Assembly: GCA_002352105.1 (NCBI GenBank)
Contig: DEHV01000064.1
Span: 2,214-10,410 of the forward strand
Reading direction: 5' to 3'
Source of the DNA: Chitinophagaceae bacterium UBA2791
GTDB lineage: Bacteria > Bacteroidota > Bacteroidia > Chitinophagales > Chitinophagaceae
Length of the DNA stretch: 8,197 nt
The stretch's first letter is position 1. Every line of letters starts with the position of its first letter. The position numbers and the translations under genes are program-made. Below, one piece after another: positions 1 through 8,052 of the stretch. The notes below the pieces were generated by a model. The model saw nothing but the letters and a program-made list of their open reading frames with translations, did no database searches and was not told where the DNA came from.

Positions 1-31
1 TTTTAAATCAAAAAGTACAACAGGTCCTTTA

Positions 32-63
32 TTTGCAGAACATATTGACCAATCATAATTTTT
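32..63 (+). promoter_or_regulatory. Predicted Bacteroidota-type sigma promoter for tamB-tamL
   Basis: A TTTG at 32-35 is followed, after 20 bases, by TAATTTTT at 56-63. The Bacteroidota housekeeping promoter is TTTG, 19-21 bases, then TAnnTTTG; this copy matches the first element exactly, has the right spacing, and differs from the second only in its last base. The predicted transcript would start near 67-69, leaving a leader of about 18 bases that begins almost at the Shine-Dalgarno. The region is AT-rich, so chance matches are more likely here. Transcription may also enter from beyond the left edge of the window. Confidence 0.42.
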
Positions 64-68
64 TATTT

Positions 69-75
69 AGGAGGG
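69..75 (+). promoter_or_regulatory. Strong Shine-Dalgarno for tamB
   Basis: AGGAGGG lies ten bases before the ATG at 86. Six of its bases (AGGAGG) are complementary to the conserved 3' end of 16S rRNA. It fixes the start of tamB at 86, which also places the membrane-anchor helix at the usual distance from the N-terminus. Such a complete site is uncommon in Bacteroidota, where most genes are translated without an obvious Shine-Dalgarno. Confidence 0.75.
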
Positions 76-85
76 CTCAATATCT

Positions 86-3000
86 ATGAAAGAAAAGCAG
101 GCGTATAACAAACAACATGCCTCATCAGGAAGCGCTTCAATAGGTCGAAAGATCCTGAAAATATTCCTGAGATCCCTGCTGGTTGTTTTATCCCTGGCAG
201 CCCTGCTGATCGTCCTTGTTTACATCCCCCCTGTTCAGCAATTTATCCGCAAAAAGGCCGTAAGCTATCTGTCCGAAAAACTGGATACCCGCGTGGAACT
301 GGGCCTTATACGTATCGGATGGCCCGCTGATATTATGCTGGAGAATATCTATGTGGAAGACCGGCAAAAAGACACGCTTCTGGCCGCAGCCAGCATAAAA
401 GCAGATATCTCGCTGATGCGTTTATTTAAGAGTGAACTGCAATTCGAAAGAATTGAACTATCCGGCATTACCGGCGAAATAAAAAGAGTAATGCCGGACA
501 CGCTTTACAATTTTCAATTTATCATAGACGCTTTTGCCTCGGAAACGCCCGAGCCCGCATCCGCAGATTCCTCGACCTTTAAAATATCCGCTAAACGTAT
601 TGCGCTCGATAATATCCGTTTCGCCTACAAGGACGTGGTTACCGGAAACGATATGACGATCGCGCTCCATCATTTTGACACAGAGTTCAGGGATTTTGAT
701 CTTGACAAGATGCTCTTTGAAGCGCCTATCATTCGCCTGAAAGGATTGACGGCAGATATCTATCAACAGCAGCCGCTCGCGGATAGCCTGTCCGCGCAGA
801 CGACGCCTGATATTTCTGATCCTGCCAACCCTGGTCATTCGTTAAAAAATGCAGGCGCTTACCATAATGACGTCGCTAAACAGAACAATACAGAAACTTC
901 TGCGTCCATCCCCTTTAACCTGCGATTCGACAAATTACACCTGAACGATATCCGCCTGAATTATGACAGCAAGCCAGACGCTTTCTTTACCCATCTGGAC
1001 CTGGGCGAGTTATTTGTGCAGGCAGAAGATATTGACCTGCCCCAACAACTCGTGTCGCTTAACGAACTAAGACTGGAAAATACCAACGCCTATGTGCGCA
1101 TGGGCAAACAAACAGCGGCAAAAAACAAAACCGCCTCCGCGCCTGATTCCAATACCGGATCCAACGAAACGGATTCCGCCAAGGCAAGCGATTGGAAGGT
1201 CTATGTAAAAAATATTGAGCTGAAGAATAATGATATTGCCTTTAACGACGAAAACCAACCAGCCAAAACTACCGGCATAGATTATGCGCATCTCGGCGTA
1301 AGCGGGCTTCTCCTGAACGCCGATCATTTTACATTTACTCCCGACTCAATCGGCGTTTTTATCAGCCAGGCGCAGTTCACGGAGAAAAGCGGGCTGCAGC
1401 TAAAAGCGCTCGAAGCCGAGCTGCTGTATGCCTCGCATAAGACCTACCTGAGAGGGCTGTCGCTGGAAACGGCAGACTCCCGCATCCAAACCTCGCTCGA
1501 CCTGCTTTATCCTTCCATAGAAGCCGTTCAAAAAGATATCGGCGCATTGCAACTGCACCTCAACCTACAGGAAACGCGATTAAAACTGAAGGATATCCTT
1601 CAGTTTGCTCCAATGCTCGCACAGCAACCGGCTTTTGCCGACCCCGAAGCGATATGGACAATAGAAGCAAAGGCCGACGGCAGCCTGTCCAGGTTAAGCG
1701 TAGACCAGCTTACTCTCGCCGCGCTCTCCGGCACGAAGCTGGATATCGAGGGACTTATATCCGGATTGCCCGAAGTACAAAAACTGAGCGGCAACCTGGT
1801 CATCCATGATTTCCAAACCAACCGCAGGGATATCGAATCCCTGATCCCTAAGGGCGCGCTGCCTGCTACGATCGGTCTCCCGCAAAACCTGGGACTTCGC
1901 GGGTCGCTATCCGGCAGCGCCCTGCATGCGATCGCCAATCTGACCTTAAGCAGCAGCCTGGGAAATATCTCGCTAAACGGTCAAATCAACCATGCCGACG
2001 ACAAACAGCGCGCCGCCTACGCCGCGCGGGTAGGGATCCATCAATTGCAACTGAACAAACTGCTAAAGAATGATTCCCTGCTGGGACCTGTCACCGCAAC
2101 CTTCTCGGCTTCGGGAAAGGGTTTTGACCCTGAAAAAGCCAATGCCCGCCTCGAAGGAAACATTGTATCGGCTGTTCTGAACCGTTATACCTACCAGGAT
2201 ATCGCTATTAGGGGATCGCTGGAAGCTCAACAGGCCGGGTTTTCCTTATCCATTGACGACCCGCATATACAGCTGGCCTTCGACGGTAGCGGCGATATCT
2301 CCACCGATTTTCCTTCGATAAGACTGAATGGCAGCATTGACAAATTGGAAACCCTTCCCCTTCATCTCACGACCGATACCATTAGCTACCGTGGCCATAT
2401 AACCGCTAATTTCCCGGTAACCGACCCGGACCGGCCGGAAGGAACGCTATACATTACCGGGTCCGCCTTATCTCTCAATGGCAAGCAATATGCCCCGGAT
2501 ACGATCAGCCTGATCGCCGGAGGCTCCGATACGGGCAGGTTTATACGCTTCTACAGCGATGTACTGGACGCCGAGATCGCCGGCCAATACCAACTGACCA
2601 AACTGGGGTCGGTTTTCACACAGGCTATTGAACCTTATTTTTCGTTAAACCCGGCGGCCGGACCAACGTCGGGGGATCAACGAAACGAAAACCGGGAAAC
2701 TGATCTTCCTGTAAAAGCACAGCAAGATCCATTAGCCAATGCAATGGCGTCGGACTCCACGCAAAAATCGCCCGTTATAACGAAGAAAAATGCTCCCGGC
2801 GCTTCGACAGTATCGGCAAACCCAAATGACGCTACAACAACGACTGGCGCGCCGGATAGCCTGGGCGACTATAACTTCTCCGTGAAGGCCAATCTTGTAG
2901 GCGGACCGCTGCTAGGCCTGTTTGCGCCTGATCTTGAGCTCTCCGAGCCGGTAAGGATATCCGCTCATTTCGACAACGATAACTGGCAAGCCATGGCCAA

Positions 3001-5611
3001 TGCGCCGCTGGTAAAAATGGGCGAAAACAGTATCCATGCATTCGCGCTGAATGCCGGAACAACGGGCAATGCCATTCGTTTGGAAACCGGCCTGGACGCT
3101 TTCAGCAGCGGCAGCTTCCAGTTGTATAAAACTTCAATTAGCGGCGATATTGCCGGCAACAAAATAAACCTGTTATTGAATATTACCGACAAAAACCAAA
3201 AAGATAAATACCGGTTAGGCGCCGAGCTCGCACATCCTTCCCAAGGAGAATATACGCTCTCCCTGCGATCAGACTCGCTGATGCTGAACTACGACCCCTG
3301 GACCGTTGATCCCGGGAACAGGATAAGATTTGATCAGGGCGGACTTAACATTCATCAATTCGCGCTGCAAAAAAGCGGACAGCAATTGCTGCTCAACAGC
3401 GCTTCCGCCGAATCAAATGCGCCGCTTGAGATCCGGTTCGATCAATTCCGTATCGCCACTATCACCGCTATCGCCGCCCAGGATTCCCTGCTGGCCGATG
3501 GCGCCATCAACGGAGGCATCGTGATCCGCGACCTGGCGCAGCAACCTCATTTCACCGGCGATCTTACCATTAACGAACTCAGCTTTAAGCAAGACACGGT
3601 AGGGAACCTGGCCTTAAAGGTTAACAATGCTCAATCTAATGTCTTCCATGCCGATATCGCCCTCAGCGGTAAGGGAAACGATGTGGAACTGAGCGGCGAC
3701 TACCATCTCAAACCAAATAACCAGAGCGTATTTGACCTGGCTCTGGACATTCGCAAATTGCAGATGAGCTCGCTGGAAGCTTTCTCCATGGGCGCGATCA
3801 CGCAGGCGGCCGGATATATCGACGGTAGAGTAGATATCAAAGGAAGCGTCGATCAGCCTGATATCAATGGCAAACTACAGTTCAACCAAACGCGCTTCAG
3901 TCCGGCTATGCTGGGAAGCCTTTTCTCCATTGATCAGGAGAGTATAACAGTAAATAAGGAGGGCATCCGGTTCGACAACTTCACCGTTCGGGACTCCGCT
4001 AACAACGCATTAAATATTAACGGCTCGGCGTATACGACAAATTTCATCAATTACCGGTTCGACATGGATGTGCTGGCCGAAAACTTCCAGGCATTGAACA
4101 GCATTAAGCGCCGCGACCAGCTGTTCTATGGCCAGTTTTACTTTGACACCGACCTCCATATCGGGGGAACAGAGGCAAAACCCGTTATCGACGGCGATCT
4201 GAAAGTCAATGAACGCACGCGGCTGACCATAGTCCTGCCGCAGGAATCGCCGGGCATCGTGGAGCGGGAAGGCGTGATCCGTTTTGTGCGCGCCGCCGAT
4301 TCGCTGGTTATTGATTCCACGGTGTCCGCTGCCGATTCGACAGCGATGTCCGATCTCAGGGGAATGGATGTTTCCGTGAATATTGAAGTCGATAAAAAAG
4401 CGGAGCTTACCCTGATCGTCGACGAGGCCAACGGCGATTTCCTGAGGATGAAGGGCACTGCCCAACTCAATGGAGGCATCGATCCGAGCGGTAAAACTAC
4501 GCTTACGGGAACCTACGAAATTGAAGAGGGCGCGTATGAGCTTTCTTTTAATTTTCTCAAAAGAAAATTCAATATCCGAAAAGGCGGAAAGATCACCTGG
4601 CTGGGCGAGCCCACGCGCGCAAACATCGATCTCACGGCTGTATACACGGCAGAAACAGCTCCGCTGAGCCTGGTGGAAAACCAGATCGACGTACCCAATA
4701 TCAATATCTATAAACAACGGCTTCCTTTTGAAGTTAACCTTTTATTATCCGGGGAACTGCTGAAGCCTGAGATCAAATTTGATGTTGCGCTGCCTTCCGA
4801 AAAGAACTTCCATGTCGACGCCAGCGTCATCGACAATGTGGAAACGCGGCTTACCCAACTGCGTTCCGAGCCTTCCGAGTTAAACAAACAGGTGTTTGCG
4901 CTGCTCCTGCTTAACCGCTTCGTATCTGAGAACCCTTTTGCCGGCGGCGGCGGTATGAGCGCCGAATCTGCCGTAAGAGAAAGCGTGAGCCGGATCCTCT
5001 CCGATCAGCTCAATAACCTGGCAGCCGACCTGATCAGGGGCGTCGATCTCAATTTCGACCTGGAGTCGACCGACGATTATACGACAGGAAAGATGGAAAA
5101 CCGGACCGATCTTAACGTGTCGTTATCCAAATCGCTGTTAAATGATCGTTTGCGGGTCACCGTTGGCAGCAATTTCGAAATTGAGGGACCGCAACGCGGG
5201 AATCAAAAAGCCAATAACCTGGCGGGAAATGTGGCCCTCGACTATCTCCTGAGCAAGGATGGCCGCTACATGCTGCGCGCCTATCGCAAGAATAATTACG
5301 AGGGCCAGCTCGACGGATATATCATCGAGACCGGGCTGAACTTTATTATTACGTTGGACTATAACCGGCTTCGGGAGATCTTTCATCTTCCCCAGCAATC
5401 GCAGCGTCGGACAATTAAAGAAAACAGGTCCGATAAAGAACCCGGCACAGATACAAATCCCGGCCCGGGCACCTCAGACGCGAACAATACCCGGCATATA
5501 AACAACAGCCGTAGCGAGGATCATCCCGATACAAACGCCAAAAAAAGTATAGAGGAGAAAAAGAACGCGAATACATCTAACACAAAAGAGGATAAGGACT
5601 CAGCGGAATAA
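86..5611 (+). CDS. tamB: TamB-like translocation/assembly module protein (AsmA-like, DUF490 family)
   Basis: Inner-membrane-anchored periplasmic protein that should bridge to the outer-membrane partner encoded next. The family is implicated in outer-membrane protein assembly and in phospholipid transfer through a long hydrophobic beta groove. A basic N-terminus (R21, K22, K25, R29) precedes one hydrophobic helix at about residues 31-47, with the rest periplasmic. Then comes an AsmA-like start (about 50-125) and over 1,500 residues of alternating beta-strand repeats. The C-terminal TamB domain runs from roughly residue 1300 to 1769 and includes a Gly-rich NPFAGGGG stretch at 1616-1623 and the final strands at about 1670-1765. 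At 1841 residues it is far longer than E. coli TamB (about 1,260) and long even for Bacteroidota. Part of the excess is three Ser/Thr/Asn/Asp-rich segments (238-272, 341-369, 856-926) and a polar tail (1770-1841). The frame is intact. Identification is firm; the actual cargo is not readable from sequence. Confidence 0.93.
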   Translation: MKEKQAYNKQHASSGSASIGRKILKIFLRSLLVVLSLAALLIVLVYIPPVQQFIRKKAVSYLSEKLDTRVELGLIRIGWPADIMLENIYVEDRQKDTLLAAASIKADISLMRLFKSELQFERIELSGITGEIKRVMPDTLYNFQFIIDAFASETPEPASADSSTFKISAKRIALDNIRFAYKDVVTGNDMTIALHHFDTEFRDFDLDKMLFEAPIIRLKGLTADIYQQQPLADSLSAQTTPDISDPANPGHSLKNAGAYHNDVAKQNNTETSASIPFNLRFDKLHLNDIRLNYDSKPDAFFTHLDLGELFVQAEDIDLPQQLVSLNELRLENTNAYVRMGKQTAAKNKTASAPDSNTGSNETDSAKASDWKVYVKNIELKNNDIAFNDENQPAKTTGIDYAHLGVSGLLLNADHFTFTPDSIGVFISQAQFTEKSGLQLKALEAELLYASHKTYLRGLSLETADSRIQTSLDLLYPSIEAVQKDIGALQLHLNLQETRLKLKDILQFAPMLAQQPAFADPEAIWTIEAKADGSLSRLSVDQLTLAALSGTKLDIEGLISGLPEVQKLSGNLVIHDFQTNRRDIESLIPKGALPATIGLPQNLGLRGSLSGSALHAIANLTLSSSLGNISLNGQINHADDKQRAAYAARVGIHQLQLNKLLKNDSLLGPVTATFSASGKGFDPEKANARLEGNIVSAVLNRYTYQDIAIRGSLEAQQAGFSLSIDDPHIQLAFDGSGDISTDFPSIRLNGSIDKLETLPLHLTTDTISYRGHITANFPVTDPDRPEGTLYITGSALSLNGKQYAPDTISLIAGGSDTGRFIRFYSDVLDAEIAGQYQLTKLGSVFTQAIEPYFSLNPAAGPTSGDQRNENRETDLPVKAQQDPLANAMASDSTQKSPVITKKNAPGASTVSANPNDATTTTGAPDSLGDYNFSVKANLVGGPLLGLFAPDLELSEPVRISAHFDNDNWQAMANAPLVKMGENSIHAFALNAGTTGNAIRLETGLDAFSSGSFQLYKTSISGDIAGNKINLLLNITDKNQKDKYRLGAELAHPSQGEYTLSLRSDSLMLNYDPWTVDPGNRIRFDQGGLNIHQFALQKSGQQLLLNSASAESNAPLEIRFDQFRIATITAIAAQDSLLADGAINGGIVIRDLAQQPHFTGDLTINELSFKQDTVGNLALKVNNAQSNVFHADIALSGKGNDVELSGDYHLKPNNQSVFDLALDIRKLQMSSLEAFSMGAITQAAGYIDGRVDIKGSVDQPDINGKLQFNQTRFSPAMLGSLFSIDQESITVNKEGIRFDNFTVRDSANNALNINGSAYTTNFINYRFDMDVLAENFQALNSIKRRDQLFYGQFYFDTDLHIGGTEAKPVIDGDLKVNERTRLTIVLPQESPGIVEREGVIRFVRAADSLVIDSTVSAADSTAMSDLRGMDVSVNIEVDKKAELTLIVDEANGDFLRMKGTAQLNGGIDPSGKTTLTGTYEIEEGAYELSFNFLKRKFNIRKGGKITWLGEPTRANIDLTAVYTAETAPLSLVENQIDVPNINIYKQRLPFEVNLLLSGELLKPEIKFDVALPSEKNFHVDASVIDNVETRLTQLRSEPSELNKQVFALLLLNRFVSENPFAGGGGMSAESAVRESVSRILSDQLNNLAADLIRGVDLNFDLESTDDYTTGKMENRTDLNVSLSKSLLNDRLRVTVGSNFEIEGPQRGNQKANNLAGNVALDYLLSKDGRYMLRAYRKNNYEGQLDGYIIETGLNFIITLDYNRLREIFHLPQQSQRRTIKENRSDKEPGTDTNPGPGTSDANNTRHINNSRSEDHPDTNAKKSIEEKKNANTSNTKEDKDSAE
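797..901 (+). other. Predicted disordered segment 1 of TamB
   Basis: Residues 238-272 of TamB lose the alternating hydrophobic pattern of the flanking beta repeats and are rich in Asn, Asp, Ser, Thr, Pro and Ala. The beta pattern resumes at about I275. It is probably a flexible loop or spacer between beta repeats. A D-S-L tripeptide, fitting the Bacteroidota O-glycosylation sequon, lies just before it at 233-235. Confidence 0.55.
1106..1192 (+). other. Predicted disordered segment 2 of TamB
   Basis: Residues 341-369 of TamB form a short Lys/Ala/Ser/Thr/Asn-rich stretch between two beta-rich parts; the beta pattern resumes at W370. It contains D363-S364-A365, which fits the D-(S/T)-(A/I/L/V/M/T) sequon of Bacteroidota periplasmic O-glycosylation. 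It looks like an inserted loop rather than a folded domain. Confidence 0.55.
2651..2863 (+). other. Predicted disordered segment 3 of TamB, about 70 residues
   Basis: Residues 856-926 of TamB are dominated by Pro, Gly, Asn, Ser, Thr, Ala, Asp and Lys, including a run of four Thr. Hydrophobic alternation is absent until the beta pattern restarts at about Y929. It is the longest internal break and sits near the middle of the chain, so it could act as a hinge between two halves of the periplasmic groove. D890-S891-T892 and D924-S925-L926 fit the Bacteroidota O-glycosylation sequon. Confidence 0.6.
5393..5608 (+). other. Charged disordered C-terminal tail of TamB
   Basis: The last 72 residues (1770-1841) follow the final predicted beta strand of the TamB domain. 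They contain no Leu, Val, Met, Phe, Tyr, Trp or Cys and only three Ile, and are otherwise mostly Asn, Asp, Glu, Lys, Arg, Ser, Thr and Pro. The tail becomes Lys/Glu-rich towards its end and finishes with a D-S-A sequon at 1838-1840. Because the C-terminal domain of TamB is expected to meet the POTRA domains of the outer-membrane partner, this tail should lie near the outer membrane. Confidence 0.65.
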
Positions 5612-5615
5612 CATG
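5594..5615 (+). promoter_or_regulatory. tamB-tamL junction: weak ribosome site and probable translational coupling
   Basis: The tamB stop TAA (5609-5611) is separated from the tamL ATG (5613-5615) by a single C. The only purine-rich candidate ribosome site is AAGGA at 5594-5598, inside tamB, with a longer-than-ideal gap of 14 bases. Initiation of tamL therefore probably depends on ribosomes finishing tamB, which would hold the two proteins at linked levels. The coupling is inferred from spacing. Confidence 0.6.
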
Positions 5616-7910
5616 AAGAACAGGCCATCCATATTATTTTTTTTACTGAGCATACTAATGGCAGGCATCAGCTCTTGCAGCAATACAAAATACCTGCCTG
5701 CCAATGAGGCATTGTATACCGGCGCAGAAGTATCCATCGACGCGCCGGAAATGAGCAAAAAGAAAAAGAAGGCGCTGGCCAGCGAACTGGAAGCGCTTAC
5801 CAGACCAAGGCCCAATAGCAGTATCCTGGGCCTTCGCCTCAAACTTTGGTTCTGGAATATCGGCGGTACGCCAAAGCGGAAGATATCCGTAAGAAAGCTG
5901 ATCAAAAAAATGGGCGAGCCTCCTGTGCTGGCCAGCGAGGCAAGCATTGAAAAAAATACCGCCATCCTCCAGAACTACCAGGAGAACATCGGTTATTTCC
6001 GGGCGAGCACAACAGGCGACACCGTTTTAAAAAACAAAAAGGCAAAAGCCATTTATACCGCTCATCCCGGGGCGCAGTATCTGATCAATGAAGTAAGCTT
6101 TCAGCAAGACAGCTCCGCCCTGCTCCAGAACATCAACCGCGTCAAACGAAGGACCCTGTTAAAAAAAGGGCAACCTTTTAGCCTGCAAATCGTCAAGGAT
6201 GAACGCGACAGGATCGACGCGCGATTAAAACAAAGAGGCTTCTATTATTTCAGCCCCGAAAACCTGCTTATCGATGTAGACAGTTCCATCGGCAATAACC
6301 AGGTCAACCTGTATGTACGCGTAAAACAAGGAACGCCCGATGAGGCAAAACGCATCTACCGCATTAATGATATTGTCGTATATCCCAATTATAGTCTGAA
6401 TACCGCGGGCCAGGATACCAGCCGGAACTATGGATTGCAGTACAGCGATTATCTTGTGATCGATTCATCGCGGTTCTATAAACCAAAGCTTTTTGCGCAA
6501 GCCATGCAGTTCAACAAGGGAGATGTCTACAATCGGGGGGAACACAACACTTCGCTGAACCGGTTGATCAGCCTGGGCATATTCAAATTTGTCAAGAATC
6601 GTTTTGAACCCGCCGGCGATACCTTGCTGAATGCTTATTACTACCTGACGCCGCTGCCAAAAAAATCCCTTCGTGTTGAACTCGGCGGCAATACCAAATC
6701 CAACAACCTCACCGGCTCGCAGATAGTGGTGGGCTTTACCAACCGCAACACATTCAGAGGCGGGGAGATATTGTCTGTCAATGCTACAGGCGGACTGGAA
6801 GTACAGTATAGCGGACAGTTCAAGGGATACAATACCTACCGTATCGGCGGCGAAGCCAACCTCGATATACCGAGATTCCTGATCCCCTTTATCTATCTCA
6901 ATCCGAGAGGCGGCTTCGTGCCTAAAACCAATGTTCAGCTGGCATACGAAGTATTAAGCAAACAACAGCTCTATACGCTCAACTCCTTCCGCGGCGCCTT
7001 CGGGTATATCTGGAAAGAGACAAGTTCCAAGGAACACAGGCTGTACCCGGTCAGCATACAATATGTGCAACCGGTGAAGGTCAGCCAACAGTACATGGAC
7101 AGTTTGCAGCACGATCCGACCCTGCAGAAGATCATTGACAAACAGTTTATATTGGGATTGACCTATAACTACCTGTTCAACCAGATGATCGGACGTACGC
7201 CCGTCAACGGGTTTTATTTTAACGGGCTGATAGATCTCTCCGGGAATATTGCCGGCCTGATCAACAAGGGACAGGTAATGAAGGGAGATACGGCGCGGCT
7301 GTTCGGCTCCCCGTTTTCGCAGTATGCAAAAATAGAAACGGATTTTCGGTATTACCGTAAGTTGAGCGCCAACAGCAGTTGGGCCAACCGCATCATTATC
7401 GGCGCCGGTTTCCCCTATGGCAACTCTTCCGAGATCCCCTTTATCAAGCAATTTTTTATAGGAGGAAACAATAGCCTGCGCGCCTTCCGAAGCCGGTCTA
7501 TCGGACCGGGAACCTACCTGGCCAAGGGATTTGGTTCTACAGGCTTTGTTCCCGATCAGTCGGGCGATATCAAGCTGGAGCTAAATACCGAGTTAAGATT
7601 CAGCATCGCGAAGCCTGTGTATGGAGCGGTTTTTGTCGACGCCGGCAATATATGGCTGCGACATGACAACGTCAACAAACCCGGCGCGAAATTTAGCAAG
7701 GATTTTTTAAAGGAGCTTGCGGCAGGCGCGGGCGCGGGCCTCAGGATAGATATTTCCATACTGGTATTGCGGCTGGACGTAGCCTTTCCTATTCGCAAAC
7801 CCTTTCTCCCCGAATCAGAAAGATGGGTGATCGACGAGATCGATTTCGGCAGTCGCGAATGGCGGAAACAAAACCTGATCTTCAACCTGGCCATTGGATA
7901 CCCGTTTTAA
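5613..7910 (+). CDS. tamL: TamL: lipoprotein-type TamA/BamA family (Omp85) outer-membrane protein
   Basis: Outer-membrane partner of TamB. Residues 1-21 are a lipoprotein signal peptide with lipobox I19-S20-S21-C22, so C22 should be lipidated; this anchor distinguishes Bacteroidota TamL from proteobacterial TamA. Residues about 35-345 are periplasmic and resemble successive POTRA domains. They include a P67-N68 ... I71-L72-G73 segment with an aromatic W-F-W stretch, which I recall as typical of TamL, and an LNRLISLGIFKFV helix-strand at 315-327 that ends the last POTRA. The barrel runs from about 352 to 765 (some 414 residues), a size fitting the 16-strand Omp85 fold. The loop-6 motif, V-R-G-F/Y in BamA, appears as L622-R623-A624-F625 with the key Arg kept. 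The protein ends in Phe, as expected for a C-terminal beta-signal. It appears full length and begins one base after tamB. A general BamA homologue is less likely given the lipobox and the tamB neighbour. Confidence 0.92.
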   Translation: MKNRPSILFFLLSILMAGISSCSNTKYLPANEALYTGAEVSIDAPEMSKKKKKALASELEALTRPRPNSSILGLRLKLWFWNIGGTPKRKISVRKLIKKMGEPPVLASEASIEKNTAILQNYQENIGYFRASTTGDTVLKNKKAKAIYTAHPGAQYLINEVSFQQDSSALLQNINRVKRRTLLKKGQPFSLQIVKDERDRIDARLKQRGFYYFSPENLLIDVDSSIGNNQVNLYVRVKQGTPDEAKRIYRINDIVVYPNYSLNTAGQDTSRNYGLQYSDYLVIDSSRFYKPKLFAQAMQFNKGDVYNRGEHNTSLNRLISLGIFKFVKNRFEPAGDTLLNAYYYLTPLPKKSLRVELGGNTKSNNLTGSQIVVGFTNRNTFRGGEILSVNATGGLEVQYSGQFKGYNTYRIGGEANLDIPRFLIPFIYLNPRGGFVPKTNVQLAYEVLSKQQLYTLNSFRGAFGYIWKETSSKEHRLYPVSIQYVQPVKVSQQYMDSLQHDPTLQKIIDKQFILGLTYNYLFNQMIGRTPVNGFYFNGLIDLSGNIAGLINKGQVMKGDTARLFGSPFSQYAKIETDFRYYRKLSANSSWANRIIIGAGFPYGNSSEIPFIKQFFIGGNNSLRAFRSRSIGPGTYLAKGFGSTGFVPDQSGDIKLELNTELRFSIAKPVYGAVFVDAGNIWLRHDNVNKPGAKFSKDFLKELAAGAGAGLRIDISILVLRLDVAFPIRKPFLPESERWVIDEIDFGSREWRKQNLIFNLAIGYPF

Positions 7911-8015
7911 CGCGCTAATCGCCGAATTGCGGAAATTGATACCTGCTGAATGGACAATGGCGCTATCGCCAATAATTTGCCATCGGAAACGTCGTGGAAA
8001 GGATTACATGTCCTG

Positions 8016-8052
8016 CCGGATCAGGCCCGGCCCCGGCCCCTGATCCGGTTTT
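8016..8052 (+). terminator. Intrinsic terminator of the tamB-tamL operon
   Basis: A perfect 10-bp inverted repeat, CCGGATCAGG at 8016-8025 and CCTGATCCGG at 8039-8048, encloses a 13-base GC-only loop and is followed at once by TTTT (8049-8052). It lies 105 bases after the tamL stop on the same strand. The T-run is short, but the stem is GC-rich and uninterrupted. There is no A-run on the left side, so it should act mainly on rightward transcription. Confidence 0.65.

Noticed and set aside
1..55. Possible divergent gene starting near the left edge on the minus strand
   Set aside because: Minus-strand ATG codons at 53-55 and 41-43 run into stop codons within the window after 17 and 4 codons, so neither opens a gene.
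3330..3524. 64-codon plus-strand open frame overlapping tamB
   Set aside because: It is in an alternative frame wholly within tamB, with Ser/Pro-rich composition typical of a shifted frame.
4010..4717. 235-codon open frame on the minus strand
   Set aside because: It lies entirely inside tamB, opposite the conserved C-terminal domain. Its translation lacks a recognisable fold and it is explained as a shadow of biased codon use.
6954..7451. 165-codon open frame on the minus strand inside tamL
   Set aside because: It is antisense to the intact beta-barrel coding region, and its translation shows no family features.
7958..7971. Small hairpin TGGCG-CTAT-CGCCA after tamL
   Set aside because: The stem is only five base pairs with no T-run after it, so it is not enough to call a terminator or RNA element.
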